From: Bacillus sp. WMMC1349
GTDB taxonomy: Bacteria > Bacillota > Bacilli > Bacillales > Bacillaceae
DNA: 64,000 nt
Reading direction: 5' to 3'
Assembly (NCBI RefSeq): GCF_013155385.1
Contig: NZ_JABJUQ010000007.1
Location: 3,752,501-3,816,500 of the forward strand
Positions 37,105-46,306 of this stretch are shown here, piece by piece. The notes beneath the pieces are model-generated. The model was not told where the DNA came from. It did no database searches and saw only the letters and a list, made by a program, of their open reading frames with translations. The first letter of the stretch is position 1. Every line of letters starts with the position of its first letter. The position numbers and the translations under genes are program-made.

Positions 37105-38935
37105 CCCAATCATCCTCTTGTTCTTCTTTATATGGCAAGGTAAATGTAATCTTTGTTCCTCTTCCTTCAATGCTATCAGCCCAGATGTCCCCTCCATGAG
37201 CCTGTACCATTTCTTTCGCAATCGCTAGACCTAGTCCAGTTCCGCCCAATTTCCTTGTTCTGGCTTTATCCACACGATAAAAGCGTTCGAAAATTCGTTC
37301 TAAATCCTTTCTCGGAATTCCGACACCTTCATCTTTCACACTGATATACAGCAGTTCTTCTTTTTCATTTACATGAACAGAAAATGTAATGTGTCCTCCT
37401 TCTGGAGAGTATTTTAAAGCGTTAGAAATAATGTTATCCAAGACTTGCGTAATTTTATCTGGGTCCATTTCAACATATAAATCCCTATTCGGGAGTTGAC
37501 TAATAAAATCAACATGCTGTTGCTTTGTCATTTCAAAGCGTTCAATGATAAGAGAGTAGAAACGAATAAAGTGAATCCATTCTTTGTTAAATTTATAATC
37601 TTTACTATCAAATTTTGAGAGCTGTAATAGATCATTAACAAGCCTGATCATCCGTTCCGTTTCATTTTGAGCCACATTTAAAAACCTTGGTGCGATATTT
37701 TGATCTTGCCAAGCACCTTCTGCTAATGCTTCAAGGTAGCTTCGCATTGTTGTCAACGGTGTTCTAAGCTCATGGGAAACGTTTGCCACAAATTCTCTTC
37801 TTTCTTGATCAATTTGTTCTTGTTCTGTGACATCATAAATGACGGCAATTAAGCCATCAATTTTCCCATGTTCTTTTTGTATGATCGAAAAATTCACGCG
37901 AAGCACAGACATGCGCTCCTCCTGATCAATCTCTAAAATCAGCGAATCCTGCTGCTCAACTAAATCTTCAAACTTATATTCATTCTCAAGGCCAAGTAAT
38001 GACGTAATCGGCATTTCTAGCGCAGTTTCACGTGAAACATTTAGCAGTTCTAAAGCAGGTGTATTTAACAAAATAATGGCGCCATTACGGTTTGTAGCAA
38101 TGACTCCGTCTGTCATATACGCGATAACAGAGGAAAGTTTTTTTCGTTCCCCTTCTGTCATCGATTGGGCCTCTTTTAGCTCTTTCGTCAAATAATTAAA
38201 AGTCGTCCCCAATTGACCGATTTCATCATTTCCATATTTCCTGACTTTTCGGGAAAAGTTCCCTTTTGCTAACTCAATCGCCTGTTTACGCATATCTGAT
38301 AGTGGATGGGTAATCGTCCGTGCAACAAACACCCCTAAAAAACCAGTGATGACAAGAGCTATAATCGTGCCTGAGGCTAAGATTGCGTTAATTTTTTGAA
38401 TTTGATTGTAGACACTGTCCATCGAAGCGACTACATAGATGGCACCTATTGTTTCTTGATTTGCCTTTTTAATAGGTGAAACTGAAATTCGAACTCTGCT
38501 ATCCAGTTCAGGATCAAAGAACTTATTTACAAATGGTTGTCCGATAAGCGTTCTTTTGATGATACCCTCTGTTGTTTTTTTTCCTGCTACTTCCCGGTTA
38601 TACGGATTAGAGGTTGCAATCACTTCATAGCTTTTATCAATGAGGCTGACTTCTAGAACTTCGCCTTCTTTACTAAAATCACTCAGTATCTTTTCTGCAT
38701 CATCTTTTAATGTTGTTGATGAAGGGTCACTTCTGTCTTTCGTGATTTCTTGTTCTAAATAATACGCCAGATTGTTTACCCTCTGATCTAGCGCATCATT
38801 AAAAGATTTCAGGAGAGAATTCTCCGTCTGCTGGACAAAATATACGCCGATAATCTGCATAGCCACGATAATCAACAGTACGTATATTAACGTAAACTTA
38901 AAATGAATAGAGCGAAAAAATCCAACTTTATTCAT
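37094..38935 (-). CDS. walK: Essential sensor kinase WalK (YycG)
   Basis: 613 residues. Transmembrane helices near 13-32 and 183-205 bracket an extracellular Cache-like domain; then HAMP, a PAS domain (near 262-370), HisKA with EFVANVSHELRTPLTTM, and an ATPase domain with N box NIISNALKYSPEGG, DEGVGIP and GGTGLGLAIAKEMV. It senses cell-wall lytic activity and phosphorylates WalR. 7-bp gap from walR. Confidence 0.97.
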   Translation of the reverse strand: MNKVGFFRSIHFKFTLIYVLLIIVAMQIIGVYFVQQTENSLLKSFNDALDQRVNNLAYYLEQEITKDRSDPSSTTLKDDAEKILSDFSKEGEVLEVSLIDKSYEVIATSNPYNREVAGKKTTEGIIKRTLIGQPFVNKFFDPELDSRVRISVSPIKKANQETIGAIYVVASMDSVYNQIQKINAILASGTIIALVITGFLGVFVARTITHPLSDMRKQAIELAKGNFSRKVRKYGNDEIGQLGTTFNYLTKELKEAQSMTEGERKKLSSVIAYMTDGVIATNRNGAIILLNTPALELLNVSRETALEMPITSLLGLENEYKFEDLVEQQDSLILEIDQEERMSVLRVNFSIIQKEHGKIDGLIAVIYDVTEQEQIDQERREFVANVSHELRTPLTTMRSYLEALAEGAWQDQNIAPRFLNVAQNETERMIRLVNDLLQLSKFDSKDYKFNKEWIHFIRFYSLIIERFEMTKQQHVDFISQLPNRDLYVEMDPDKITQVLDNIISNALKYSPEGGHITFSVHVNEKEELLYISVKDEGVGIPRKDLERIFERFYRVDKARTRKLGGTGLGLAIAKEMVQAHGGDIWADSIEGRGTKITFTLPYKEEQEDDWDEA

Positions 38936-38942
38936 TTTCGCA

Positions 38943-39650
38943 TTAGTCCTGTTCCGGATTTCTTAAATAGTAGCCGACACCACGTCTTGTAACGATCCAG
39001 TTTGGATGACTCGGGTTGTCTTCAATTTTTTCTCTAAGTCGGCGAACCGTGACATCAACCGTCCGGACATCCCCAAAATAGTCATACCCCCATACTGTTT
39101 GTAGCAAATGTTCGCGAGTCATAACTTGTCCAATATGTTTTGCAAGGTAGTGCAGAAGTTCAAATTCACGATGAGTGAGTTCTATTGTTTCATCCCGTTT
39201 TGAAACGACATAAGCATCTGGGAAAATGACAAGTGATCCAATTTGGATTTCATTGGAAGTAGATTCTTCCTCAGCTGTCGCAGCTGTATTCTGTCTCCGT
39301 AAATTCGCTTTTACACGAGCTAACAGCTCACGGGTACTGAACGGTTTTGTGACATAATCGTCTGCACCTAGTTCAAGACCAATGACTTTGTCAATTTCAG
39401 AATCTTTGGCAGTCAGCATAATAATTGGCATATCATATTTTTTTCTTACTTCACGACATACTTCGATACCGTCTTTATTAGGGAGCATAATATCAAGGAG
39501 AATTAAATCAGGATTTAACTCTTCAACCTTTTCCAATGCTTCATTACCATCATAAGCGCAATGAACATCATAACCTTCTTTTTTAAGATTAAACTCTAAA
39601 ATGTCAGCAATCGGGTTTTCATCGTCTACAACAAGGATCTTTTTTTCCAT
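38943..39650 (-). CDS. walR: Essential response regulator WalR (YycF)
   Basis: 235 residues: receiver with VDDE, phospho-acceptor in LILLDIMLP and KPFSTREL, then an OmpR winged helix ending [37 protein letters not shown]. First gene of the wal cluster; AGGAGG precedes the ATG. Controls autolysins such as yocH and lytE in the family. Confidence 0.97.
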   Translation of the reverse strand: MEKKILVVDDENPIADILEFNLKKEGYDVHCAYDGNEALEKVEELNPDLILLDIMLPNKDGIEVCREVRKKYDMPIIMLTAKDSEIDKVIGLELGADDYVTKPFSTRELLARVKANLRRQNTAATAEEESTSNEIQIGSLVIFPDAYVVSKRDETIELTHREFELLHYLAKHIGQVMTREHLLQTVWGYDYFGDVRTVDVTVRRLREKIEDNPSHPNWIVTRRGVGYYLRNPEQD

Positions 39651-39899
39651 TGTCTATTCCTCCTGGTCTCTAGTCAAAATACACAGTAGCATTTGAAAAA
39701 TTACTGTATATGCTTTTATATTCAAGTTCAGTTATTCTTTTTTAAAAAAGATTTCTTATATATTATAACGTTTATGTAATAAAAATTGAAAAAATAGTTT
39801 AATCGAAAAGACCTTGACACATCATCAGCCTAGGTCCCTTCTGCATTCATTATATCCATTAAATTTCTGTTACTTTTTTTACTAAAAAAATGAAACATC

Positions 39900-39977
39900 T
39901 TACGTTTTCAATCGTCTATACAATAACGTCTTCTTCTTTGACCGGTTGATACCGGTCTCCCTTTTTTTGTCCTCCAT
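39900..39977 (-). CDS. Possible 25-residue basic peptide
   Basis: ATG at 39977 with GAGG at 8 nt: MEDKKRETGINRSKKKTLLYRRLKT. It lies between the tRNA cluster terminator and walR. A palindrome GACCGG/CCGGTC (39939-39952) falls inside it. May be a real small gene or chance; the rest of 39651-40054 holds only the walR promoter region and the tRNA terminator. Confidence 0.3.
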   Translation of the reverse strand: MEDKKRETGINRSKKKTLLYRRLKT

Positions 39978-40013
39978 TAAAACTTCCTCAAGTTTTTGTT
40001 TTTCTAATCTATA

Positions 40014-40042
40014 AGAAAACGCATCTGCTAAATAACAGACGC
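40014..40042 (-). terminator. Terminator of the tRNA cluster
   Basis: On the minus strand GCGTCTG / CAGATGC stem, 8-nt loop, followed by TTTTCTTAT, right after tRNA-Phe. Confidence 0.75.
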
Positions 40043-40054
40043 GCCTTTTTAAAG

Positions 40055-40127
<73 letters not shown>

Positions 40128-40144
40128 GTATATTCAAATTTATA

Positions 40145-40221
40145 TGGCGGTCCGGACGGGACTCGAACCCGCGACCTCCTGCGTGACAGGCAGGCATTCT
40201 AACCAACTGAACTACCGGACC
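40145..40221 (-). tRNA. trnY-Asp: tRNA-Asp (GTC)
   Basis: Acceptor GGTCCGG / CCGGACC, anticodon loop CTGTCAC, T arm CGCGGGTTCGAGTCCCGT, encoded CCA end. Confidence 0.97.
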
Positions 40222-40304
40222 GTTTTTTAACAGTACATGCTTTGAAAAGGAATCGTGGTCCCTTCCAAAGCAAAGGGGATAGCAATAACGCTAAAGTAAA
40301 TCAA

Positions 40305-40376
40305 TGACCCGTACGGGATTCGAACCCGTGTTACCGCCGTGAAAGGGCGGTGTCTTAACCGCTTGACCAACGGGCC
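40305..40376 (-). tRNA. trnY-Glu: tRNA-Glu (TTC)
   Basis: Acceptor GGCCCGT / ACGGGTC, anticodon loop CTTTCAC, T arm ACGGGTTCGAATCCCGT. CCA not encoded. Confidence 0.97.
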
Positions 40377-40383
40377 TTAGAAA

Positions 40384-40459
40384 TGGTGAGCCATGAAGGA
40401 CTCGAACCTTCGACCCTCTGATTAAAAGTCAGATGCTCTACCAACTGAGCTAATGGCTC
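40384..40459 (-). tRNA. trnY-Lys: tRNA-Lys (TTT)
   Basis: Acceptor GAGCCAT / ATGGCTC, anticodon loop CTTTTAA, T arm GAAGGTTCGAGTCCTTC, encoded CCA end. First tRNA of the four in transcription order; the cluster matches B. subtilis trnY. Confidence 0.97.
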
Positions 40460-40625
40460 TTCATTTAGTTTATTTTCGCAACAACGAGATTTATATTATC
40501 ATAGAACGAACGGATATGGCAATATTTTTTTGTTTTTTTTATAAATTTTTCTTTTTGAAAGGTTTTTAGAATCTAATTGCTGTCTCCATTCCATAAAAGG
40601 ATGTCCCAAACGCTTGTTAAAACTA

Positions 40626-40668
40626 AAAAGGCGTCCAATCGTCAAAAATTGACTTACTGGACAGCCTC
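40626..40668 (-). terminator. Terminator of purA (short-hairpin repeat family, copy 1)
   Basis: On the minus strand GGCTGTCCAGTAAGTCAA, short loop, TTGACGATTGGACGCC then TTTTTAG. Nearly the same sequence occurs at 44402 and, more divergent, at 55230. Confidence 0.85.
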
Positions 40669-40674
40669 TCTCAT

Positions 40675-41967
40675 TTAGTTTGGACGGTACACACTTCTAA
40701 TGACATTCGTCTGAGAGCGATCTGGACCGACAGAAAAAATAGAAATCGGTATTCCTGTCAGTTGAGAAACACGCTCAAGGTAATGACGAGCATTCTCAGG
40801 TAAGTCACTAAGACTTTTGGCTTCTGTAATGTCTTCTGTCCAACCCGGCATTTCTTCATACACAGGATTACATTCTGCAAGGGATGTTAAGCTTGCTGGA
40901 AATTCCTCGATGATTTCACCGCGATATTTGTAAGCGACACATATTTTTAAAGTTTTAATTCCAGTTAAGACATCAATAGAATTTAATGAAAGATCTGTTA
41001 TTCCACTGACACGCCGGGCATGACGGACAACTACGCTATCAAACCAGCCGACTCGGCGAGGGCGTCCTGTTGTAGTACCGTACTCCCGGCCTATTTCACG
41101 GATTTGCTCTCCAGTCTCGTCATGAAGTTCAGTTGGAAAAGGACCGTCACCGACTCGAGTTGTATAAGCTTTAGATACGCCGACTACATGGCGGATTTTT
41201 GTTGGGCCCACTCCAGAACCGATCGTTACTCCACCGGCCACTGGGTTGGAAGATGTAACAAATGGATATGTTCCTTGGTCAATATCAAGCATGACACCTT
41301 GTGCGCCTTCAAACAAAACACGGCGCCCTTCATCAAGTGCATCGTTTAAGACAACGGATGTGTCACAAACATATTGTTTGATTTGTTGACCATACTCATA
41401 ATATTCATCGAGAATGTCTTCAATTTTAAATCCTGTTGTATCATACATTTTTTCAAACAAACGGTTTTTTTCTTTTAAATTGTTAGCAAGTTTTTCTTCA
41501 AAAACGGTGCGATCTAGCAGATCAGCGATACGAATACCAATACGAGCTGCTTTATCCATATAGGCAGGACCGATTCCTTTTTTAGTCGTGCCGATTTTAT
41601 TTGCTCCTTTTCGTTCTTCCTCAACTGCATCAAGTCTCAAATGATAAGGCAAAATGACATGGGCTCTATTTGAAATTCTTAAGTTGCCTGTCACTACTTT
41701 GCGTTCATGAAGATATGAAAGCTCTGCCACCAATGCTTTTGGATCAACGACCATTCCGTTTCCGATCACACATATTTTATCTTTATAAAAAATACCTGAT
41801 GGAATTAAATGAAGTTTATACGTTGTCCCGTTAAATTTAATCGTATGTCCTGCGTTATTTCCACCCTGGTACCGTGCAATCACTTCTGCATTTTCTGAGA
41901 GGAAATCGGTTATTTTTCCTTTCCCTTCATCTCCCCACTGTGTACCCACAACAACTACTGAAGACAT
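40675..41967 (-). CDS. purA: Adenylosuccinate synthetase
   Basis: 430 residues. First committed step from IMP to AMP, using GTP and aspartate. N-terminal [17 protein letters not shown] (catalytic Asp and P loop), GNNAGHT with catalytic His, [41 protein letters not shown], and the aspartate-binding [13 protein letters not shown]. The ATG at 41967 follows GGAGGTG. Preceded by a promoter and two PurBoxes. Confidence 0.98.
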   Translation of the reverse strand: MSSVVVVGTQWGDEGKGKITDFLSENAEVIARYQGGNNAGHTIKFNGTTYKLHLIPSGIFYKDKICVIGNGMVVDPKALVAELSYLHERKVVTGNLRISNRAHVILPYHLRLDAVEEERKGANKIGTTKKGIGPAYMDKAARIGIRIADLLDRTVFEEKLANNLKEKNRLFEKMYDTTGFKIEDILDEYYEYGQQIKQYVCDTSVVLNDALDEGRRVLFEGAQGVMLDIDQGTYPFVTSSNPVAGGVTIGSGVGPTKIRHVVGVSKAYTTRVGDGPFPTELHDETGEQIREIGREYGTTTGRPRRVGWFDSVVVRHARRVSGITDLSLNSIDVLTGIKTLKICVAYKYRGEIIEEFPASLTSLAECNPVYEEMPGWTEDITEAKSLSDLPENARHYLERVSQLTGIPISIFSVGPDRSQTNVIRSVYRPN

Positions 41968-42019
41968 ATCCGTGCACCTCCGTTAACCTTTTCAAACGAT
42001 ATCTATACCAAACACATCC

Positions 42020-42048
42020 AGTTTATCAGTGCCAACAATGAAAGTCAA
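42020..42048 (-). promoter_or_regulatory. Sigma-A promoter of purA
   Basis: TTGACT (42043-42048) and TAAACT (42020-42025) on the minus strand, 17 bp apart, just downstream of the PurBoxes. Confidence 0.8.
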
Positions 42049-42053
42049 TTGTA

Positions 42054-42098
42054 AACACGAACATTTTTCTATAAACAAATGTTTTTGTTCGTTATTTT
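42054..42098 (-). promoter_or_regulatory. PurR operator: two inverted PurBoxes
   Basis: CGAAC cores face each other: ACGAACA on the minus strand within 42084-42098 and ACGAACA on the plus strand within 42054-42066. Flanks are A/T as in the PurBox consensus AWWWCCGAACWWT. Location upstream of the purA -35 matches PurR control in B. subtilis. Confidence 0.7.
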
Positions 42099-42162
42099 AT
42101 TATAAAATTTACTATTTTTCTATTTTAGGAGTTTTATTTTAAGCCAAATCTCAAGATACTGC

Positions 42163-42190
42163 AAAAACCCCTAAGACACTTGTCCTAGGG
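42163..42190 (-). terminator. Terminator of dnaC
   Basis: Stem CCCTAGGACA / TGTCTTAGGG followed by GTTTTTGC on the minus strand, right after the stop codon. Confidence 0.85.
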
Positions 42191-42192
42191 AT

Positions 42193-43557
42193 CTATGCGC
42201 CGGCTGGAACACCTGAATCATCAAAACGCCGTTCCAAGTTGACGAACTTATTATATTCTTTTACAAATGCGAGTGAAACAGTACCTACAGGACCATTCCG
42301 TTGTTTCGCAATAATGATTTCAATAATATTTTTATTCTCTGATTCTTTATCATAATAATCATCACGGTATAAGAATGCAACGATATCAGCATCCTGTTCA
42401 ATACTACCTGATTCACGAATGTCTGACATCATCGGTCGCTTGTCCTGACGTTGTTCAACACCCCGGGAAAGCTGTGAAAGTGCGATTACCGGGACTTCAA
42501 GTTCTCTTGCCAGCGCTTTAAGTGATCGTGATATTTCAGATACTTCCTGCTGACGATTGTCCTTAGAACGGCCGCTCCCTTGAATCAGTTGTAAATAGTC
42601 AATTAAAATCATGCCAAGTCCGTTTTCCTGTTTAAGACGTCTGCATTTTGAACGGATTTCACTAACTCGGATTCCCGGTGTATCATCGATAAAGATGCCG
42701 CTGTTTGACAGGCTACCCATTGCCATTGTCAGCTTGCCCCAATCCTCTTCTGTTAAGTTTCCGGTTCGGAGATTTTGGGCGTTAATGTTACCCTCTGCAC
42801 AAAGCATCCGCATCACAAGCTGTTCTGCTCCCATTTCAAGACTAAAGATCGCGACACTTTCATCTGTTTTTGTCGCAACATTTTGGGCAATGTTCAATGC
42901 AAAAGCTGTTTTACCAACAGATGGTCTTGCAGCTACAATAATGAGATCGTTTCGCTGAAATCCGGCTGTCATTCTATCCAGTTCTGCGAAACCAGTCGGG
43001 ATTCCTGTGATATCCCCTTTTCGGTTATGAAGCTGTTCAATATTATCGTAGGTTTGAACAAGAACATCTTTAATATTTTGAAAGGCCCCCGTATTTTTAC
43101 GCTGGGCAACCTCCATAATTGTTTTTTCTGCATCGCTTAGAAGGTCTTCAACTTCATCTTCCCTTGTATAGCCGTCTTGAGCAATCGTTGTGGCTGTACG
43201 AATCAAGCGACGGAGAATCGATTTTTCTTCAACGATCTTTGCATAGTATTCTATATTGGCGGCAGTAGGTACAGAATTTGCAATATCTGTTAAATAAGAG
43301 ATGCCACCGATTTCTTCCAAAAGGTCGGTGTTGGCAAGTTCAGATGTAACAGTTACCAAGTCAACAGGTTCACCACGGTCCCCTAGAACAAGCATGGCAT
43401 TAAAGATTTTTTGGTGCGACATTCTATAAAAATCATCTGGTATCAAGACTTCTGACGCCAATGTTAATGTGGATGGTTCTAAAAAAACAGCACCTAACAC
43501 GGCCTGTTCGGCTTCAATATTTTGTGGCGGCAGTCTGTCATTCAGAAGATCTGTCAT
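42193..43557 (-). CDS. dnaC: Replicative DNA helicase
   Basis: 454 residues, DnaB-type hexameric helicase (named DnaC in B. subtilis). N-terminal domain PPQNIEAEQAVLGAVFLEP, linker, and RecA-like motor with Walker A ARPSVGKTAFALNIA, Walker B GMILIDYLQLIQGSGR, and SQLSRGVEQRQDKRPMMSDIRESGSIEQDADIVAFLYRDDYY. The ATG at 43557 gives the standard MTDLLNDRLPPQN start; a GTG three codons upstream is too close to GGAGGG. Confidence 0.98.
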   Translation of the reverse strand: MTDLLNDRLPPQNIEAEQAVLGAVFLEPSTLTLASEVLIPDDFYRMSHQKIFNAMLVLGDRGEPVDLVTVTSELANTDLLEEIGGISYLTDIANSVPTAANIEYYAKIVEEKSILRRLIRTATTIAQDGYTREDEVEDLLSDAEKTIMEVAQRKNTGAFQNIKDVLVQTYDNIEQLHNRKGDITGIPTGFAELDRMTAGFQRNDLIIVAARPSVGKTAFALNIAQNVATKTDESVAIFSLEMGAEQLVMRMLCAEGNINAQNLRTGNLTEEDWGKLTMAMGSLSNSGIFIDDTPGIRVSEIRSKCRRLKQENGLGMILIDYLQLIQGSGRSKDNRQQEVSEISRSLKALARELEVPVIALSQLSRGVEQRQDKRPMMSDIRESGSIEQDADIVAFLYRDDYYDKESENKNIIEIIIAKQRNGPVGTVSLAFVKEYNKFVNLERRFDDSGVPAGA

Positions 43558-43906
43558 GTTAAGCACCGTCCCTCCCTAAAAAATAACCTAACGTCTATTT
43601 TACCATGTCTGAAGAAAAAAAATAAATGTTAATAGATCGTATATTTTTGGAAATCAATTTATTTAAAAAATATAAAACTACACAAAGAATAGAATTTTCA
43701 GAAAAAAGACTTCGGCCATTTTGCCAATTCGAAATGGGAGATTGGTTGTTTATTTGGTATTTTCGGGATAAAAATAGTTCATATGCCTTATTACTTTTTT
43801 TACAAAAAATCCATTAATAGATATTTAGACTGATGTTCATTTTTATTTTATAGCTTAATATTTATAAATGAGATTAAGTCTAATGACTGATAGGAGGAAG
43901 TTGATT
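43558..43906. other. Intergenic, nothing recognised
   Basis: AT-rich divergent region between dnaC and the secreted protein gene. The open frame 43626-43817 has no ribosome-binding site and no family resemblance. Confidence 0.4.
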
Positions 43907-44395
43907 TTGAAAAACAAATTTGTGAAATTTTTATTAGTTTTAACAGTCATAATTGGAAGTTTTGCCTCACTTGGCTTTGTAAGTTCTACCACTGTTCAGG
44001 CTAAGGATAATTGGACATCAAACAGTTCGATCTCCTATTATCAATATGGTATTTTTAAGAAGTACAGTTACACACCAGCTTTTACCTTTTCAATGGTTTT
44101 CAAACACTATGATAACAGTATTTCCGCATATACGACAACAGGGATACATACATATGGTTCAGGAAAAGGGAAAATAAAAGCCATTTTACAATATAAAACA
44201 AAAAAGGGTTGGAAAAATTATAAAACTCAATACGTGAAAAAGAATGGGTATACAAACCTATCCATTAAAAGTAAGCTTAACGTAAAAACGAAATTCAGAT
44301 ACAAGTTTATCCATAGTGCTAAAGATTTAAAAACGAGTAAGTCTAAGCTACGTTTCGTTTTTTATTCAACTTCACTAACTAAATATTTACGTTAA
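43907..44395 (+). CDS. Small secreted protein, unknown function
   Basis: 162 residues from a TTG start at 43907 with GGAGG at 9 nt; upstream in-frame ATGs lack a site. Clear signal peptide (KNKFVKFLLVLTVIIGSFASLGFVSS, cleavage after VQA), then a basic, Tyr- and Lys-rich mature domain of about 127 residues with regular beta-strand-like spacing and no cysteine. Followed directly by a terminator. It resembles small secreted Bacillus proteins; family not recognised. Confidence 0.75.
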   Translation: MKNKFVKFLLVLTVIIGSFASLGFVSSTTVQAKDNWTSNSSISYYQYGIFKKYSYTPAFTFSMVFKHYDNSISAYTTTGIHTYGSGKGKIKAILQYKTKKGWKNYKTQYVKKNGYTNLSIKSKLNVKTKFRYKFIHSAKDLKTSKSKLRFVFYSTSLTKYLR

Positions 44396-44401
44396 AAGTG
44401 A

Positions 44402-44444
44402 GGGGCTGTCCAGTAAGTCGATTTTTGACGATTGGACACCCTTT
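44402..44444 (+). terminator. Terminator (short-hairpin repeat family, copy 2)
   Basis: GGGCTGTCCAGTAAGTCGA, loop, TTGACGATTGGACACCC then TTTT, ending the secreted protein transcript. Same hairpin as after purA, in inverted orientation. Confidence 0.85.
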
Positions 44445-44619
44445 TCACGTTTAATAAATCTGATATCTCTGCAATCTTGAATGATAAGTTTTAACTATTT
44501 TGCTCTTTTCGGACAGCTCCCTCTTACCTCCAGATTTTTTAATGTTGTGATTTAGTTGGAGGAAAGGGCACACCAATTAGACCTAGTGAAGTAATTATTT
44601 TTTTCGCTAGGTAAATTGA

Positions 44620-44793
44620 TTACGAATTGGGTGATGCTGTTTCGTGGTGTTTAATAAGGTGAAATGCCACTTTCAAAAACTTATTTATACACGCAATGGA
44701 CGCAACTTTATGAGGTTTTCTCTGGGGTTGCGTTTTTAATTTGTCATCATACTCCACTAGATGATGCTTTGTTTTTTTACGTAGTGTAATCAT
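44620..44793 (-). pseudogene. IS110-family transposase C-terminal remnant
   Basis: 57 codons: LRKKTKHHLVEYDDKLKTQ then RKPHKVASIACINKFLKVAF and a stop, the typical end of IS110/IS902-type transposases (KxPHKVAxxACxxKLL). The catalytic DEDD domain is absent. The rest of 44445-44980 shows nothing else. Confidence 0.7.
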
Positions 44794-44980
44794 CGTTTAT
44801 TTTTTTCTTCCTCTACTATTCTGCAACCCACATCTCTTTTTCTTTAAAAAAGCATGTTGCTTCCCGTTTCCACTCGAGTACAATAGAGATTGGAGGCAAA
44901 ATTAGACCTGTATCAACAAAATATCTTCTTTTTTTAATATGGTACAACATGTTTTTATAAATATTAAAGGAGAGTACAGC

Positions 44981-46180
44981 ATGAATTTCTTGACCGCTCA
45001 ACGAAATCGAATGAATAATACCATTCTAATTGTGGGAATCATATTTATTGCTTTTAATTTAAGACCTTCTATTACTTCTGTTGGGCCTTTGATCAGCTCA
45101 ATTCGTACTGATCTGGGCATGACAAATGGAATGGCTGGTTTCTTAATAACTCTTCCCCTCCTGTCTTTTGCCTTGCTTTCCCCGATTGCACCTAAGCTTG
45201 GGCTAAGAATGGGCAATGAAAGAGCGCTTTGGGTTGGATTGATTGTTCTTGTGATTGGAATTTTACTTCGTTCATATGGAGAAACGTTCACATTATTTGC
45301 GGGGACCGCATTGATCGGTGTTGGGATTGCGATTAGTAATGTGTTGCTACCTAGCCTGATCAAACAAAAATTCCCCGATAAAGCGGGAATCATGACAAGT
45401 GTTTATACAACATCAATGTCGATATTCGCTGCTCTTGCATCCGGTTTGAGCATTCCTCTTTCTAACGGTTTACAATGGGGGTGGAGCGCTTCGCTTTTAT
45501 TTTGGGCCGGACTTGTCTTTTTAACCATATTAATTTGGGTACCTCAACTTCACTATCAACATCAGCGTACAGTTCAGATAATGAGGACGAAACAAACCGT
45601 TTGGCGTTCTAGAACCGCTTGGCAAGTCACTCTTTTTATGGGCATTCAATCTTTTTTGTTTTATTGTACAATCGCCTGGCTTCCTGAAATTCTTCGTTCT
45701 TATGGGATGAGCATGTCCCTTGCTGGCTGGATGCTTTCACTTATGCAATTTGCCAGCCTTCCGTCAACATTTTTAACACCTGTTCTCGCCAGCCGTTTTA
45801 GCAATCAAAAAAGCATTGTTTTAGGGCTTGGCATCGTATATTTAGTAGGTATGCTAGGCCTACTGCATGGAGGAAATGCAACCATACTGACGATATCAGT
45901 CATCATGATTGGCATTGGACAAGGTTCTAGCATCAGCTTAGCTTTGACTTTAATCGGACTACGAAGTGAAAATGCAAATCAAGCCGCAGCTTTATCAGGA
46001 ATGTCACAATCTGCAGGTTATTTGCTAGCAGCAATTGGTCCCAGTTTTGTCGGTTTCATATATGATCACACCCATTCATGGAATGTGCCGATATTATTGT
46101 TTATCGTTGCCCTCATTATTTTAATTACCACAGGGATTGGTGCAGGAAAAAATCAGTCTATACATGAAAAGGTTGCTTAA
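44981..46180 (+). CDS. yycB: MFS transporter YycB (CynX/NimT family)
   Basis: 399 residues, 12 helices. The ATG at 44981 has AAAGGAG upstream. Front: ILIVGIIFIAFNLRPSITSVGPLI, the signature of the cyanate/nitroimidazole-transporter family; later LRMGNERALWVGL and IGIGQGSSISLALTLIGLRS. B. subtilis yycB lies in the same neighbourhood. Substrate unknown. Confidence 0.88.
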   Translation: MNFLTAQRNRMNNTILIVGIIFIAFNLRPSITSVGPLISSIRTDLGMTNGMAGFLITLPLLSFALLSPIAPKLGLRMGNERALWVGLIVLVIGILLRSYGETFTLFAGTALIGVGIAISNVLLPSLIKQKFPDKAGIMTSVYTTSMSIFAALASGLSIPLSNGLQWGWSASLLFWAGLVFLTILIWVPQLHYQHQRTVQIMRTKQTVWRSRTAWQVTLFMGIQSFLFYCTIAWLPEILRSYGMSMSLAGWMLSLMQFASLPSTFLTPVLASRFSNQKSIVLGLGIVYLVGMLGLLHGGNATILTISVIMIGIGQGSSISLALTLIGLRSENANQAAALSGMSQSAGYLLAAIGPSFVGFIYDHTHSWNVPILLFIVALIILITTGIGAGKNQSIHEKVA

Positions 46181-46236
46181 CATGATGTTGGCTTGTTATC
46201 AAGTCGACGTCATGTTGCTATAAATCATTTTTCATC

Positions 46237-46274
46237 AAATGGTATAGACAACTAGTGTTATACTGTTCTATACT
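46237..46274 (+). promoter_or_regulatory. nagA promoter with NagR (YvoA) operator
   Basis: AAATGGTATAGACAACTAG (46237-46255) matches the dre-type operator bound by NagR (TGGTATAGACA core). TAGACA inside it serves as -35, with TATACT (46269-46274) 18 bp on. A repressor here would block polymerase; glucosamine-6-P or GlcNAc-6-P would relieve it. Confidence 0.75.
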
Positions 46275-46306
46275 AATAATAACACTTTGAGAAAGGGATT
46301 TTGACG

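Noticed and set aside
39939-39960. Hairpin GACCGG/CCGGTC followed by a T run on the plus strand, as a terminator
   Set aside because: No plus-strand gene precedes it; the tRNA and wal genes are on the minus strand, where no T run follows. Kept only as a note in the small-peptide entry.
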